Under the pieces are notes generated by a model. That model was given only the letters and a program-made list of their open reading frames with translations, had not been told where the DNA came from and ran no database searches. DNA of 64,000 nt from contig JABIFG010000082.1 in NCBI GenBank assembly GCA_018650795.1, positions 1 to 64,000 of the forward strand, in the 5' to 3' direction. Origin of the DNA: Fidelibacterota bacterium (GTDB taxonomy: Bacteria; Fidelibacterota; UBA8477; JABMPR01). The translations under genes and the position numbers were made by a program. Numbering within the stretch: position 1 is the first letter of the stretch; each line of letters starts with the position of its first letter. Below are positions 33,284 through 43,133 of this stretch, one piece after another.

Positions 33284-35899
33284 ATGAATCGAATGACACT
33301 GTTAATCTTATTTGTGGTCGGTCAGATCTGGGCTCAAAACAATACGCCTGTTATTACCAATCTCAACACACTTGTTGACAACCAAAATGGATTGGTGACC
33401 ATTAGTTACGATTTGTGGGATGATGAAGATGACGAGATGTCAGTCGCTCTGAAAATTTCAAATGATGATGGTCTTACTTACCTCTTTGCAGGTGATTCTG
33501 TATCTGGTGATGTGGGCTATCCAATTACCTCCGGCAATGACAAACAAATCCTATGGTATTATCAGACTGATCTCACCCGGACTTTCAGAGCCAAAATTGT
33601 AGCAGATGATTTTTACGAAATTGACATTGCAGATCTCGTTGCTGAAGTAGACAGTCTGAATTTATTTAATGATTTGACTCAAATAGAAGGGGTCAGACAC
33701 AGGACGAGTGGGATCGCCAAACTTGAAGAGACGAAGGCCTTAATCTCATCCAGGTTCGCAGAGTATAATTTACAGGAATCCAGACACGAATTCATGTATG
33801 GCGCCTATGAGGCGGTGAATCTTATTGGTAGAAAGTCTGGTCAGGCTGATGAAGAAATTGTCTACATCGTAGATGGACATTTTGATACCGTAATTGGTTC
33901 ACCAGGTGCTGACGACAATGGATCTGCTGTGGTTGGTATGTTGGAGGCCATACGGGTATTATCTGCCTACAATTTTAATCATACCATCAAGTTTATTGGT
34001 TTTGATCTGGAGGAGCCCTGGCCCCCAGGATTGATAGGAAGCAGTCGTTTTGTTTCTGAGGCTCTGCTACCCTATGAGCAAATTGAAGGTGTGTTTAATT
34101 TTGAAATGATTGGTTACGCCAGCGATGAGCCAGGTAGCCAAACTTTTCCAGAAGGCTTTGAACTTCTTTTCCCAGATATGGTTGATAGCTCCGCCGCGTA
34201 CGACCATCGAGGTGATTTTCTGTTCAATTTTGCCAATGAAAATTCAAACTTTCTGAAAAATGAATTTGACAACCACGCTGCTCTTTATGTTCCCGAATTT
34301 AGAGTGCTTTCAGGTTCTGTGACAGGAAATGGTGAAATAGCTCCCGATTTGAGGAGGAGTGATCATGCGCCTTTCTGGGATGCAGGATATCAAGCATTAT
34401 TTATAACTAATGGGGGGAACTTCAGAAACCCCAATTATCATACTGCAAACGATACGGTTGGCTCTCTTGATTTCAATTTCATGAGCAATGTGGTTAAAGC
34501 CACTGTGGCCACCGTGGCCGATCTTGCTGGCATCATGCATTGTGGCGTGTCTGAAAGTGAAAGCTTTGAGTTATCAGTGCATATAAACATTGTCCATGTC
34601 CCGGCGGATTCCTCGACGATTCAATCTGCAATCAACGGGGCTTGGGGGGGTGACACAATCTTGGTGGCAGCTGGAACCTATGTTGAGAACATCAATTTTA
34701 ACGGTAAAGATGTGGTTGTACGCTCGGTTGAAGGACGTGAAGTGACCATCATTGATGGTAATCAAAATGGGAGCACGGTTCTCATGATAGGCGGTGAAAC
34801 AGAAGCGGCAGTTCTGGATGGTTTCACCATCACCAACGGCAATGGCACTTTTCACAATGGAAATATTTATGGAGGAGGAATCATTGTCTCGGATAATTCA
34901 TCCCCAATCCTGAAAAACCTGATTATCAGCGGGAACTCAATACCTGATGACGAGATGAATGGTGGCGGGGGAATTAGCATTACTTACAATTCTCATCCCA
35001 CACTCAGTGATATAATTATCACAGATAATCAGTCCGGTTTTGCAGGTGGTGGTCTCTCAATGGGTTTTAACTCAAATCCTGTAATTGAATCAGTCACAAT
35101 CCATGGCAATTCGTCAGTATTATATGGTGGTGGCGTGATGCTCTTTGATCACTGTGCTCCCCTGTTTAACAACGTAACGGTTGCCAATAATAGTTGTGAC
35201 ACTGAAGCCGGCGGCGTTCAAATGTCACACGCCAACACCCCTGTATTCATAAACTCGGTTTTCTGGGGCAATAGTAGCTGGCAAATTGCCCAGGGAGGGG
35301 TCACAGCTTATTTACCAGACACGACTCACATTGCTTATTCAAATGTTCAGGATGGAGCTGATGATATTTGGCAGGGAGTAGGTCGAGTAAACTGGTTGGA
35401 AGGAAATCTGAGTTTAGATCCATTATTCAGTGAACCTCTTGCCGGTGATTTTACATTGCTCGAGACATCACCCTGCATAGACGCCGGTACCGAATTCTAC
35501 GTCTTGAACGGTGATACATTAGTAAACCTGAGTGCAGACGATTACCATGGCGTTGCCCCAGATATGGGTGCCTGGGAATATGTCCCAGCTGTGGCAACAA
35601 GTAATGCAAATCAACTGCCGATAGCATATTCTCTGGCACAAAATTATCCCAACCCTTTCAACCCATCTACAACGATCAATTATGAATTACCTGTCCAGTC
35701 AGAGGTGAGTATTGTCATCTATGACATCCTTGGACAGGAGGTCGCGACATTGGTTTCAGAAGTCCAAACTACTGGCTGCAAATCGATCATCTGGAATGGG
35801 ACCAACAAGTCAGGTAATCAGGTGAGTGCCGGAATGTATCTATACAAAATTCAAGCTGGTCATTTTTCTCAGACCCGGAAAATGCTTCTATTGAAATAG
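33284..35899 (+). CDS. Secreted M28 metallopeptidase fused to beta-helix and type IX sorting domain
   Basis: An 871-residue exported protein. The ATG at 33284 follows GGAGGG; an open frame extends upstream to 33212. Residues 1-18 are a signal peptide (ends WAQ). A small beta domain follows, then an M28 zinc aminopeptidase-like domain with GHFDTVIGSPGADDNGSA, FDLEEPWPPG, EMIGYASDE and RRSDHAPFWDAG plus NYHTANDT, which supply the expected metal and catalytic residues. Next is a right-handed beta-helix (from about residue 440: VPADSSTIQSAINGAWGGDTI), and the sorting domain ends QTRKMLLLK. The helix probably binds a carbohydrate or protein surface; the peptidase acts outside the cell. Confidence 0.88.
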   Translation: MNRMTLLILFVVGQIWAQNNTPVITNLNTLVDNQNGLVTISYDLWDDEDDEMSVALKISNDDGLTYLFAGDSVSGDVGYPITSGNDKQILWYYQTDLTRTFRAKIVADDFYEIDIADLVAEVDSLNLFNDLTQIEGVRHRTSGIAKLEETKALISSRFAEYNLQESRHEFMYGAYEAVNLIGRKSGQADEEIVYIVDGHFDTVIGSPGADDNGSAVVGMLEAIRVLSAYNFNHTIKFIGFDLEEPWPPGLIGSSRFVSEALLPYEQIEGVFNFEMIGYASDEPGSQTFPEGFELLFPDMVDSSAAYDHRGDFLFNFANENSNFLKNEFDNHAALYVPEFRVLSGSVTGNGEIAPDLRRSDHAPFWDAGYQALFITNGGNFRNPNYHTANDTVGSLDFNFMSNVVKATVATVADLAGIMHCGVSESESFELSVHINIVHVPADSSTIQSAINGAWGGDTILVAAGTYVENINFNGKDVVVRSVEGREVTIIDGNQNGSTVLMIGGETEAAVLDGFTITNGNGTFHNGNIYGGGIIVSDNSSPILKNLIISGNSIPDDEMNGGGGISITYNSHPTLSDIIITDNQSGFAGGGLSMGFNSNPVIESVTIHGNSSVLYGGGVMLFDHCAPLFNNVTVANNSCDTEAGGVQMSHANTPVFINSVFWGNSSWQIAQGGVTAYLPDTTHIAYSNVQDGADDIWQGVGRVNWLEGNLSLDPLFSEPLAGDFTLLETSPCIDAGTEFYVLNGDTLVNLSADDYHGVAPDMGAWEYVPAVATSNANQLPIAYSLAQNYPNPFNPSTTINYELPVQSEVSIVIYDILGQEVATLVSEVQTTGCKSIIWNGTNKSGNQVSAGMYLYKIQAGHFSQTRKMLLLK

Positions 35900-35920
35900 A
35901 GGGCTTGGGGGGAAACCAAA

Positions 35921-35966
35921 CGGTAGCCGGGCGACTCTGTCATCGATGGGTGCCCGGCTCCGATTT
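35921..35966 (+). terminator. Rho-independent terminator after the M28 peptidase gene
   Basis: CGG(T)AGCCGGGC and GCCCGGCTCCG form an 11-bp GC-rich stem with one bulge, followed by ATTTT, 22 bp after the stop. Confidence 0.75.
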
Positions 35967-36098
35967 TAGCTGAGATAATTTTTAGGGAAATAATTTGAAA
36001 TCTAAAAAAAATGCCAATGTAAAGATTTAGTAAAGATGTGCATTCTCCACACAGAATTAACTTTTACCAGTATTTAATGAAACCGAGGAGACATATCC

Positions 36099-39000
36099 AT
36101 GAAGCTGGAATGTTTTAAATCAAGCCTACTTATTGCAATCGTTTCAACACTTTTTGTTGGGTGCCCAACCATCCAGAGTTTGGAGCAACCAGATCTGGTT
36201 GCCACCAACAGCTCCTTTACATCAACCATCACTGTGACACTCGATTCAACATTGATTGAAAATGTTGTACCAAATTTTGCAGTTAAACTTCCCATCGGCT
36301 GGACCGTAATTGATTCAGTCCCATTTGATGGGAGTGTAAATGGCTTTTTCGTTTTTGATTCGATCATCACCGATAGCGTAAATGTACTTTGGCCCTGTGA
36401 TCCCGATGAATATTGGTGGGGAGCAAGAGCCGCCGACACAACGGATTACATTTATGCCGATACAGTGCATGTTACACCCTCAATGATCTCAGGCACCCAG
36501 TTCGGGTTTCATGAACTTACATACAGAGTTGGTGACGATAAACTCCGGGCTGGTGGAATGGGAGGAGAAATCCCTGGTTTTCTTAATATGGTAGTCTCAG
36601 AGACTATGTTTGTGACACCAGATCCAAGTCCCCTCGATGGGGAGGTTTACATAAGCCCTACGGGAGATTGGGGTACTGATGGGAGTGAGTCCGCACCCTT
36701 GAAGACCGTCCGGGAAGCCCTGGCTAGAATATCCGCAGATAGTCTGAATTCAGCCACTATACATCTGGCTGATGGTACCTACTCCCCCTCTACAAACGGT
36801 GAAATGTTTCCCCTTGAGTTGACCAGCTATATGACCATTGCGGGACAATCCCAGGATCAAGTGATATTAGATGCTGAGGGGTCAAGTCGTGTGATGAGTG
36901 TTGTCAATGCTCCTCACTGTTTCATTTCAAATATGACTATTACGGGAGGACTTATATTTCAAGGGAGCGGAGGAGGAATCTATGTGGCTTTTTCGGACCC
37001 GGAAATTTCAAGTGTAAGTATCACCGACAATTCGGCCAGATATGGAGCAGGCATCTATTGTGACAGCTCAGATGTGCTGCTAAGCGGCGTATCCATCACT
37101 GAAAATGTTCAAACAGGAGCAGAGTATATTGGTGCAGCGGGGATGTATAGCGTTCGCTCAAATCCCATTCTTCAAGATGTCACAATCAGTGACAATTCTG
37201 GTATTGGGATCTACCTGGAACGTTCCAGTGCTGTTCTGCAAAATGTAGATATTTTGCAGAACACAATGACTGGACTATGGTGTGCCGAATCGCATCCCAC
37301 TATCATAGATGTCTCAATCACTGGCAATTCTGGCATTGGGATCCGCTTAGAGGATTCCAGCCCATCTCTGCAAAATGTAAACATTATGAATAATGCGGAT
37401 GGTGGATTACGTTGTATTGAATCGGGCCCCACTCTAAATACTGTTAGAATATCTAGGAATAGTGCCTTCACTGGTGCCGGAATGCACTGCACTGCCTCTC
37501 AACCAATCCTGGAAAATGTCACTATATCTCATAATATTGCTACTGGGTTTGGGGGAGGGATATATTCATATCAAAATTCGTCAATCACCTTTTCCGGAGA
37601 GGAGAGGAGCAACATTTACTACAACGTTTCACTGAACCAACGTATTGGCTCAGACATCTTTACTACGAGTCCAATTGAGGTGATTGTTGATACATTTACA
37701 GTACTACAACCCAATGAGTATCATGCATCACCTCTGGCATATTTCACCTTTGATGTACTCAATTTTGTCTATGAACAGATCGATGCAGATTTTTATGTGT
37801 CACCTAGCGGTGATGATGCCAATGATGGTATGACGCCAGAAACACCCCTGAAGACCATTATGCACGCAGGTGAACGTATATTGGGAACGAGTGAACAACC
37901 ACGTACTATTTTCCTAGCGGATGGTGTTTACAGTCCCAGTAGCACGGGGGAATTTTTCCCGGTCTATTTACGGGCTCACATTTCACTGGTAGGCGAATCA
38001 GAATTAGGTGTCGTTCTGGATGGAGAGCTATCATCAAATGTAATCTCAATTGGTGATATGAATGATGAGCAGGTTTCAAATATGACAATTACTGGTGGGC
38101 AAGGACAGGGGATATTGTGTCAGAATTCAAGCCCAAGACTCAAGAATCTCACAATTCATGATAATTCTGGAACCGGGATACTCTGTGAAAGTTCTAATCC
38201 TCAAATGGAGCATCTCAATATTCATGATAATTCTGCCAGTGGACTAATTATTCGAGATCAATCACGACCAGAGATAAAACATGTAACAATCTCAGCTAAT
38301 CAGGGGGTTGGTATCGGAATTACGAATGGTTCGTCGGTGAGAATGGACAGTTTGGATATCAATGAGAATATCTCAAGTGGAATATTTTGCTCCTGGTCAG
38401 AGTTAATCCTCACCAATGCGAGTATCTTGAATAATGGAGCGGATGGCATAGCCTTAAATGCCTCCCCAAACTCCCTTTTGGATAGAGTAATTATAGCAGG
38501 CAATGCCGATCATGGAGTCAGCTGTGCAGAATCCAATCCAATCCTGACCTCAATAACCATAGCAGATAATGGTCGATATGGTCTTCGCATAGCCGGTTCT
38601 GCCCACCCAATGTTAACCAACTCGATTGCCTGGAATAATTCAAATGGAACAATTTCCTTTCTAGGGGTTGGTGACCCAGGTTCATTGTTAGTTGCGCATA
38701 GTGCTCTTGAAGGAGGTTCGCTCGGGGGAATATTTGATGGTGGTTATTATACCATCGATTGGTCAGAAGGGAATACCAACATTGATCCCCTGTTTGTCGA
38801 CCAAGAAAATGGAGACTATTCACTTCAGGAAGGATCCCCCTGTATTAATACAGGCACAAGCTTCTTTGTCTGGGCTGGAGATACCATTGTTAATATTCCT
38901 GATTCTACATATCAAGGTGGAGAAGTGGACATGGGTTGCTTTGAGTCGCCATATAGCACAGTATCCATCAGCTTGGAGCATCAATTACCCCTAAAGTTTT

Positions 39001-39269
39001 CTCTGGACCAGAACTACCCCAATCCCTTCAACCCAAGTACAACAATCAGGTATGAGCTGCCTCATCAATCGGATGTGCAGATCATTGTGTACGATGTTCT
39101 GGGTCAGATAGTAGCTACCCTGGTTTCAGAAAATCAGGCTGCGGGGTATGGGTCCGTTCAATGGGATGGTAAAGATAAGTTGGGTCACCAGGTGAGTACC
39201 GGGATGTTCCTATATGTAATCCATGCAGGAGAGTTCACCCAGACCAGAAAAATGCTGTTATTAAAATAA
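36099..39269 (+). CDS. Beta-helix (DUF1565-like) lipoprotein with type IX sorting domain
   Basis: A 1056-residue extracellular protein. The N-terminus (MKLECFKSSLLIAIVSTLFVGC) ends in a lipobox with Cys22. After a ~150-residue beta domain come two right-handed beta-helix modules, each beginning with a DUF1565-type motif (EVYISPTGDWGTDGSESAPL near 180 and DFYVSPSGDDANDG near 565) and continuing through many NS/NN-rich turns (for example ISDNSGIGIYLE, IHDNSGTGILCE). The last ~85 residues are the sorting domain (NYPNPFNPSTTIRYELP to RKMLLLK). It may be an adhesin or polysaccharide-binding or -cleaving protein; no catalytic Asp/Lys set can be named. A lipobox together with a type IX domain is unusual. 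Confidence 0.82.
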   Translation: MKLECFKSSLLIAIVSTLFVGCPTIQSLEQPDLVATNSSFTSTITVTLDSTLIENVVPNFAVKLPIGWTVIDSVPFDGSVNGFFVFDSIITDSVNVLWPCDPDEYWWGARAADTTDYIYADTVHVTPSMISGTQFGFHELTYRVGDDKLRAGGMGGEIPGFLNMVVSETMFVTPDPSPLDGEVYISPTGDWGTDGSESAPLKTVREALARISADSLNSATIHLADGTYSPSTNGEMFPLELTSYMTIAGQSQDQVILDAEGSSRVMSVVNAPHCFISNMTITGGLIFQGSGGGIYVAFSDPEISSVSITDNSARYGAGIYCDSSDVLLSGVSITENVQTGAEYIGAAGMYSVRSNPILQDVTISDNSGIGIYLERSSAVLQNVDILQNTMTGLWCAESHPTIIDVSITGNSGIGIRLEDSSPSLQNVNIMNNADGGLRCIESGPTLNTVRISRNSAFTGAGMHCTASQPILENVTISHNIATGFGGGIYSYQNSSITFSGEERSNIYYNVSLNQRIGSDIFTTSPIEVIVDTFTVLQPNEYHASPLAYFTFDVLNFVYEQIDADFYVSPSGDDANDGMTPETPLKTIMHAGERILGTSEQPRTIFLADGVYSPSSTGEFFPVYLRAHISLVGESELGVVLDGELSSNVISIGDMNDEQVSNMTITGGQGQGILCQNSSPRLKNLTIHDNSGTGILCESSNPQMEHLNIHDNSASGLIIRDQSRPEIKHVTISANQGVGIGITNGSSVRMDSLDINENISSGIFCSWSELILTNASILNNGADGIALNASPNSLLDRVIIAGNADHGVSCAESNPILTSITIADNGRYGLRIAGSAHPMLTNSIAWNNSNGTISFLGVGDPGSLLVAHSALEGGSLGGIFDGGYYTIDWSEGNTNIDPLFVDQENGDYSLQEGSPCINTGTSFFVWAGDTIVNIPDSTYQGGEVDMGCFESPYSTVSISLEHQLPLKFSLDQNYPNPFNPSTTIRYELPHQSDVQIIVYDVLGQIVATLVSENQAAGYGSVQWDGKDKLGHQVSTGMFLYVIHAGEFTQTRKMLLLK

Positions 39270-39307
39270 TTAGAGTCCTCCGCTCTATATAGACGCACGC
39301 TACAAAT

Positions 39308-39342
39308 GGCCTGGTATGATATGTAGAATGTCATACTGGGCC
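39308..39342 (+). terminator. Hairpin after the beta-helix lipoprotein gene
   Basis: GGCCTGGTATGATA and TGTCATACTGGGCC pair with a few mismatches around a 7-nt loop, 39 bp after the stop. No T-run follows, so the terminator role is moderate. Confidence 0.5.
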
Positions 39343-39374
39343 TGTGTGGGTTGGGTACTAAACCTCCTGGCATC

Positions 39375-39396
39375 ATCCCTAGCGGAGTCGAAGGAT
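39375..39396 (+). repeat. Single arm of a dispersed palindromic repeat
   Basis: This contains AGCGGAGTCGAAGGAT, nearly the same as the arms of the inverted repeat at 61054-61120 (AGCGGAGTCGAGGGAT). Both sit between genes. No matching inverted arm is close to this copy, so it is probably a degraded element. Confidence 0.55.
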
Positions 39397-39412
39397 GAAT
39401 TGTCCAAATTTC

Positions 39413-42316
39413 TTATGATCCAGGACTATACTTGGAGGGGGAGACCCCAAATTCTTTCTTGAAACTGGTGGCAAAATGGGCAGGATTCTGGAAGCCCACC
39501 ATGTAGGCGATTTCAGTCACATTCCCTGAATGCTGTTCCAGGAGGCTGGCAGCACGTTTTAATCGTTGAGTTCTAATGAAATCTGTGGGACTTAAATTGG
39601 TCAGAGCCGTGAGCTTTCTGAAGAGTTGGGAGCGACTCATATAGACCTGCTCACTGAGTTCCTTAACACCAAATTCCATATCAGCTATGTTAATCTCAAT
39701 ACTGTCCATAATACTGCGCAGAAATTTTTCATCCATGGAGCTTACCGTGACCTCTTTTAAGTCTTGAGCCTGATCAAGTATAAATCTCTCACGTAAACGC
39801 TGTCGCTGACGGATCAGATTGGCAACTCGGATGCGTAACTCGCGTGTGTTAAATGGCTTTAACAAATAGTCATCAGCACCTGTTTCAAGACCCTTGAATT
39901 TTGCTTCATCAGTGGATAGAGCTGTTAGCATGATGATGGGAATGTGGCACAATAGCGGATCTTGACGTGCATTTTCCAGGAAGGTAAAACCATCCATCTC
40001 TGGCATCATCACATCAGAGATAATCAGATCAGGAATAGCTTCTCTGGCGGTATCCAGACCAAGACGACCATTAACAGCTGTACTGATAGCATAAGCATCT
40101 GCCAGTTCCTCTGAAATAAATGCTCGCATATCAGCATTATCCTCAACAATCAGGATCTGAGGTAGCTCCTTGTCTGGTGTTGATTCAATTGTTTCCCCCA
40201 GAGCAGCTTCAGAGATTTGATGGGGTTCATCTGTTTCAGCGGCCTTAGGATCACTTTCCATGTGGATCTCATCGGGCTTAAAATGATCGCTACCCAGCTT
40301 AAAACTGGCGGTAAAGCAAATATATTCACCGGGTACACTACGTAGCTGGATTTGACCATGATGGAGACCCAGCAGATCATTCACCAGAGCCAGGCCCACA
40401 CCGGAGCCTTCGATCTGACCATCAGCGCTTTCAATGCGTTGGAAATGATCAAAAATACGCTCCTGGTCTTCAGGTGATATTGGCTCCCCGCTGTTCTCAA
40501 TCTTTAAATCGACGGTATTCTCATTTTGAAGCACTGACAGGATTACATCACCGCCAGTTTCACAATACTTAAAGGCATTGGAAAGCAGGTTGTTGACGAT
40601 CTTGTTCATCATCTCGCGATCATAGTAAAGGGGTAATTCACTTCTAGGGATACTGATCTTGAAACTGACCCCCTTGCTGTCTGCCAGAGATTCATGAGCG
40701 GAAGAGATCGTTCTGATGTGTTTGGAAAAATTGTGCTCAGATACTCTGAGCTGCATTTTACTGCTCTGAATCTTGGCCAGATCGAGGATTTGGGAAATCA
40801 GATTCTGCATACGCCTGGCATTACGCAGGATCATCTGTAAACGATCCCTCACTTTTGTAGATTTTGTCTCATCAACTAGTTTTTCCAGAGGACTCACAAT
40901 CAGAGTCAAGGGGGTGCGGAATTCATGGGAGATGGAGGTAAAGAAGGATGTTTTCATGGCATCCAATTCTGTGGCAGCCTGCAGATCAGCATCAATCCGC
41001 ACCACCTCACCTTCCATAGAACGCATTCTAAGCGCCAGAGCCAGAGCAAAGGTCACCAGCATGAGAGCCGTTCCCCACTGATCTATAGTTCCCAGGAATG
41101 GACCTGAAATGAAGTTCATAGAGAGGGTGTGAAGTACGAGACCGGTAACATTAAAAATGTTACCCAACAGGTATATGCCGGCCATGGGGACCTTTTTGAT
41201 GGTCAGATGGATACCCACTCCCAGATAGGGAATTAACATTAAAGCAATCCCACCATTGACCATTTGCCAGCCCAGGATATGGATTTGAAAGTGATGAGGT
41301 GAAATGAAAAATCGAAGAAGAAAGTCAGTCACAATAATACCTACCAAAACGACTGTAGCCCATTTGAAAACACGATACCAACCAGGGGCTATTTCTTTGA
41401 GTTTCAGGAATACGATGACATAGAAGTAGAAGGCTATTACCCTAACGGCAACCAGGATGTATTCACCAATTTCATAGGGCCCGGTTTTGGAGGAAGTTGA
41501 AGCAAGGAATGTAGTAAATAGAAGACCCTTTGTGTAAAGGTACCACATCAAAGCAGTTAACGCTAATAAGGCGAGAGCAAAAAAGGCCGGCTCCCTATAA
41601 ATGGAGTAAAAAATGAACAAGAAAGCTGTAATGGCCACGATGATTCCCATGACGAATGCAAAACTAATGTTCTCTCCATTAACCCTATCTTGTCTTTGCT
41701 GGAGATACTCTTCATTTACCAGGTAGCCTGCCAGCGATCTACTGTAGCGTTTCCAGAAATCTGGGAAGGTTGAGTGCCAGTATAGTGTTTTGATCTCATG
41801 GGCATCCAGGTGCACTAGTATGAGCTGTCTGTGTGGGTAGAGACTGTTGGGTAAGTATTTTTGTCCCTCAGTGTACGGAAGGTTTCTTCCACCAGCGTGA
41901 ACTGTGAAATCATGCTCACCTATATCATCAAACATCAATGTGTGGGTTGCACCAGAATAAAACCATAAATCCACAGCCACTGAGTGGGTGTTCTGAATGA
42001 TGACCTGATGCCAGTATTTTGAGACCCCAGGCGTTTCCCTCATGATCTCCCTGTGATAGGGGACGAATTGTGCTTGCTGTTCAGGCGTTGTTATTTGCTG
42101 TATACTCAGGATTCCTGAAGTGTCAGGCAGTACCGTTGATAAATCATGAAGATAGGAGAAGTTTTGGGCTTCAAGACCACCACCTACTTTAAGCGTGTCT
42201 GTTCCAGCCAGCAAGTGAACCGGTGAAAGCATGAGACCAAAGAGACCTAGAGATACCAGGAGACAAATTCTTCGCCAGGATTGAGTAATTAGATAAACCC
42301 TCAGTTTTTTAGACAA
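39413..42316 (-). CDS. One-protein hybrid two-component system (7TMR-DISM, kinase, receiver, AraC)
   Basis: A 967-residue sensor-regulator. A signal-anchor (residues 10-38) is followed by a 7TMR-DISM extracellular domain (about 45-190) and seven membrane helices (about 205-425). Then come a HisKA domain with His464 in SISHEFRTPLT, a HATPase domain (NKIVNNLLSNAFKYC, EGSGVGLALVND), a receiver with Asp768 (LIISDVMMPEMDG), and a C-terminal AraC-type HTH (YMVGFQNPAHFATSFKKEFG). It therefore senses an outside ligand, phosphorylates itself and binds DNA from one chain. Such hybrids in Bacteroidota often control carbohydrate use. The start is a TTG at 42316 with a poor ribosome site. No obvious target operon is adjacent. 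Confidence 0.92.
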   Translation of the reverse strand: MSKKLRVYLITQSWRRICLLVSLGLFGLMLSPVHLLAGTDTLKVGGGLEAQNFSYLHDLSTVLPDTSGILSIQQITTPEQQAQFVPYHREIMRETPGVSKYWHQVIIQNTHSVAVDLWFYSGATHTLMFDDIGEHDFTVHAGGRNLPYTEGQKYLPNSLYPHRQLILVHLDAHEIKTLYWHSTFPDFWKRYSRSLAGYLVNEEYLQQRQDRVNGENISFAFVMGIIVAITAFLFIFYSIYREPAFFALALLALTALMWYLYTKGLLFTTFLASTSSKTGPYEIGEYILVAVRVIAFYFYVIVFLKLKEIAPGWYRVFKWATVVLVGIIVTDFLLRFFISPHHFQIHILGWQMVNGGIALMLIPYLGVGIHLTIKKVPMAGIYLLGNIFNVTGLVLHTLSMNFISGPFLGTIDQWGTALMLVTFALALALRMRSMEGEVVRIDADLQAATELDAMKTSFFTSISHEFRTPLTLIVSPLEKLVDETKSTKVRDRLQMILRNARRMQNLISQILDLAKIQSSKMQLRVSEHNFSKHIRTISSAHESLADSKGVSFKISIPRSELPLYYDREMMNKIVNNLLSNAFKYCETGGDVILSVLQNENTVDLKIENSGEPISPEDQERIFDHFQRIESADGQIEGSGVGLALVNDLLGLHHGQIQLRSVPGEYICFTASFKLGSDHFKPDEIHMESDPKAAETDEPHQISEAALGETIESTPDKELPQILIVEDNADMRAFISEELADAYAISTAVNGRLGLDTAREAIPDLIISDVMMPEMDGFTFLENARQDPLLCHIPIIMLTALSTDEAKFKGLETGADDYLLKPFNTRELRIRVANLIRQRQRLRERFILDQAQDLKEVTVSSMDEKFLRSIMDSIEINIADMEFGVKELSEQVYMSRSQLFRKLTALTNLSPTDFIRTQRLKRAASLLEQHSGNVTEIAYMVGFQNPAHFATSFKKEFGVSPSKYSPGS

Positions 42317-42429
42317 TGAGATAAGATAGAAGAATATTCAGTGCTTATAAGAGATATTTATCCCTATTGACCAGAGAGATACTATTTACGTTTATGGATT
42401 ATCTTTAATAATGCAGGTGTTGAAGCGAA

Positions 42430-42642
42430 TCAGCTGAGTTTCTGCTTTAATTTGGTGACATACCAACGACTCATGACGTAGGGTTCATCGATGTCTTTCA
42501 TATATACGCGATAAGAATTATCCCTGAAAGCTTGAACCCTGCATAACATTAGTCCTCCATCGGGGTTCAAGGTGGATCGAAAAGCATAGACATTTGAACC
42601 ACTAGAAAGAGAATCATAGCAACGACCATCGTTTTGCAACAA
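42430..42642 (-). pseudogene. LytTR response regulator C-terminal fragment
   Basis: The last ~30 codons read NSYRVYMKDIDEPYVMSRWY, then VTKLKQKLS, nearly the same as the end of the intact LytTR regulator at 45955-46680. By hand alignment about 77 of 92 bases match between 42430-42521 and 45955-46046, after which similarity falls away abruptly. The remaining upstream part (RSTLNPDGG-like) is only faintly LytTR-like. It lacks the receiver and most of the DNA-binding domain, so it is a remnant of a duplication or of recombination. Confidence 0.72.
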
Positions 42643-42892
42643 ACTTATTACTCCATCCTGTCAGCGAACACCATCCATGTCTCGGTAGATTTACTGACTA
42701 ATTAGGGGACTTATTATTGATATCAATACTTGGATAGTTCGAACCTTATAAAGCTTAATAACAAATAAGAAATACAAGCGTTTACATGGCCCGTATATAT
42801 GGTAAATATTATTGACATCGCCTCTATTCTTAAGCACTTTCCCAAGGATCGGGATTTCACCAAATTATTTAGCAATGTTTCCATAATTTCTT

Positions 42893-43126
42893 ATGAATAG
42901 ATCAACACGGAAACTCACAACAATTGTACTTACTGATATGGTCGGGTTGACAGCTATTTCTGCTGTAGATGAAGAAATAGCTCTTGATCTTATCCTGAAA
43001 CAGCGTGAACTATTAAAACCAATTGCTGAGCATTTTGATGGCAAAGGGTTAAAGGAAATAGGGGGTGATTTGCTACTAAGTTTCTCAAACTCCATAAAAA
43101 CTGTCAGATGTTCTATCCAACATTAG
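42893..43126 (+). pseudogene. Truncated class III cyclase N-terminal fragment
   Basis: A 77-residue frame that aligns with the first ~75 residues of the intact cyclase directly downstream: RKLTTIVLTDMVGLTAIS against RKLAAIVFTDIAGFTKLA, and KGLKEIGGDLLLSFS against KWLKEIGDGVLLSFS. It stops 7 bp before the next start, where the rest of a catalytic domain should be. The first metal Asp is kept, but a fold this short cannot be a cyclase. Divergence at the DNA level is high, so it is an old paralogue fragment. Expression as a short regulatory peptide is possible but unproven. Confidence 0.7.
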
Positions 43127-43133
43127 ACCAAAC

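Noticed and set aside
40773-41081. Plus-strand frame inside the hybrid sensor kinase gene
   Set aside because: It lies antisense to the HisKA region, is Arg/Ser-rich and has no domain match.
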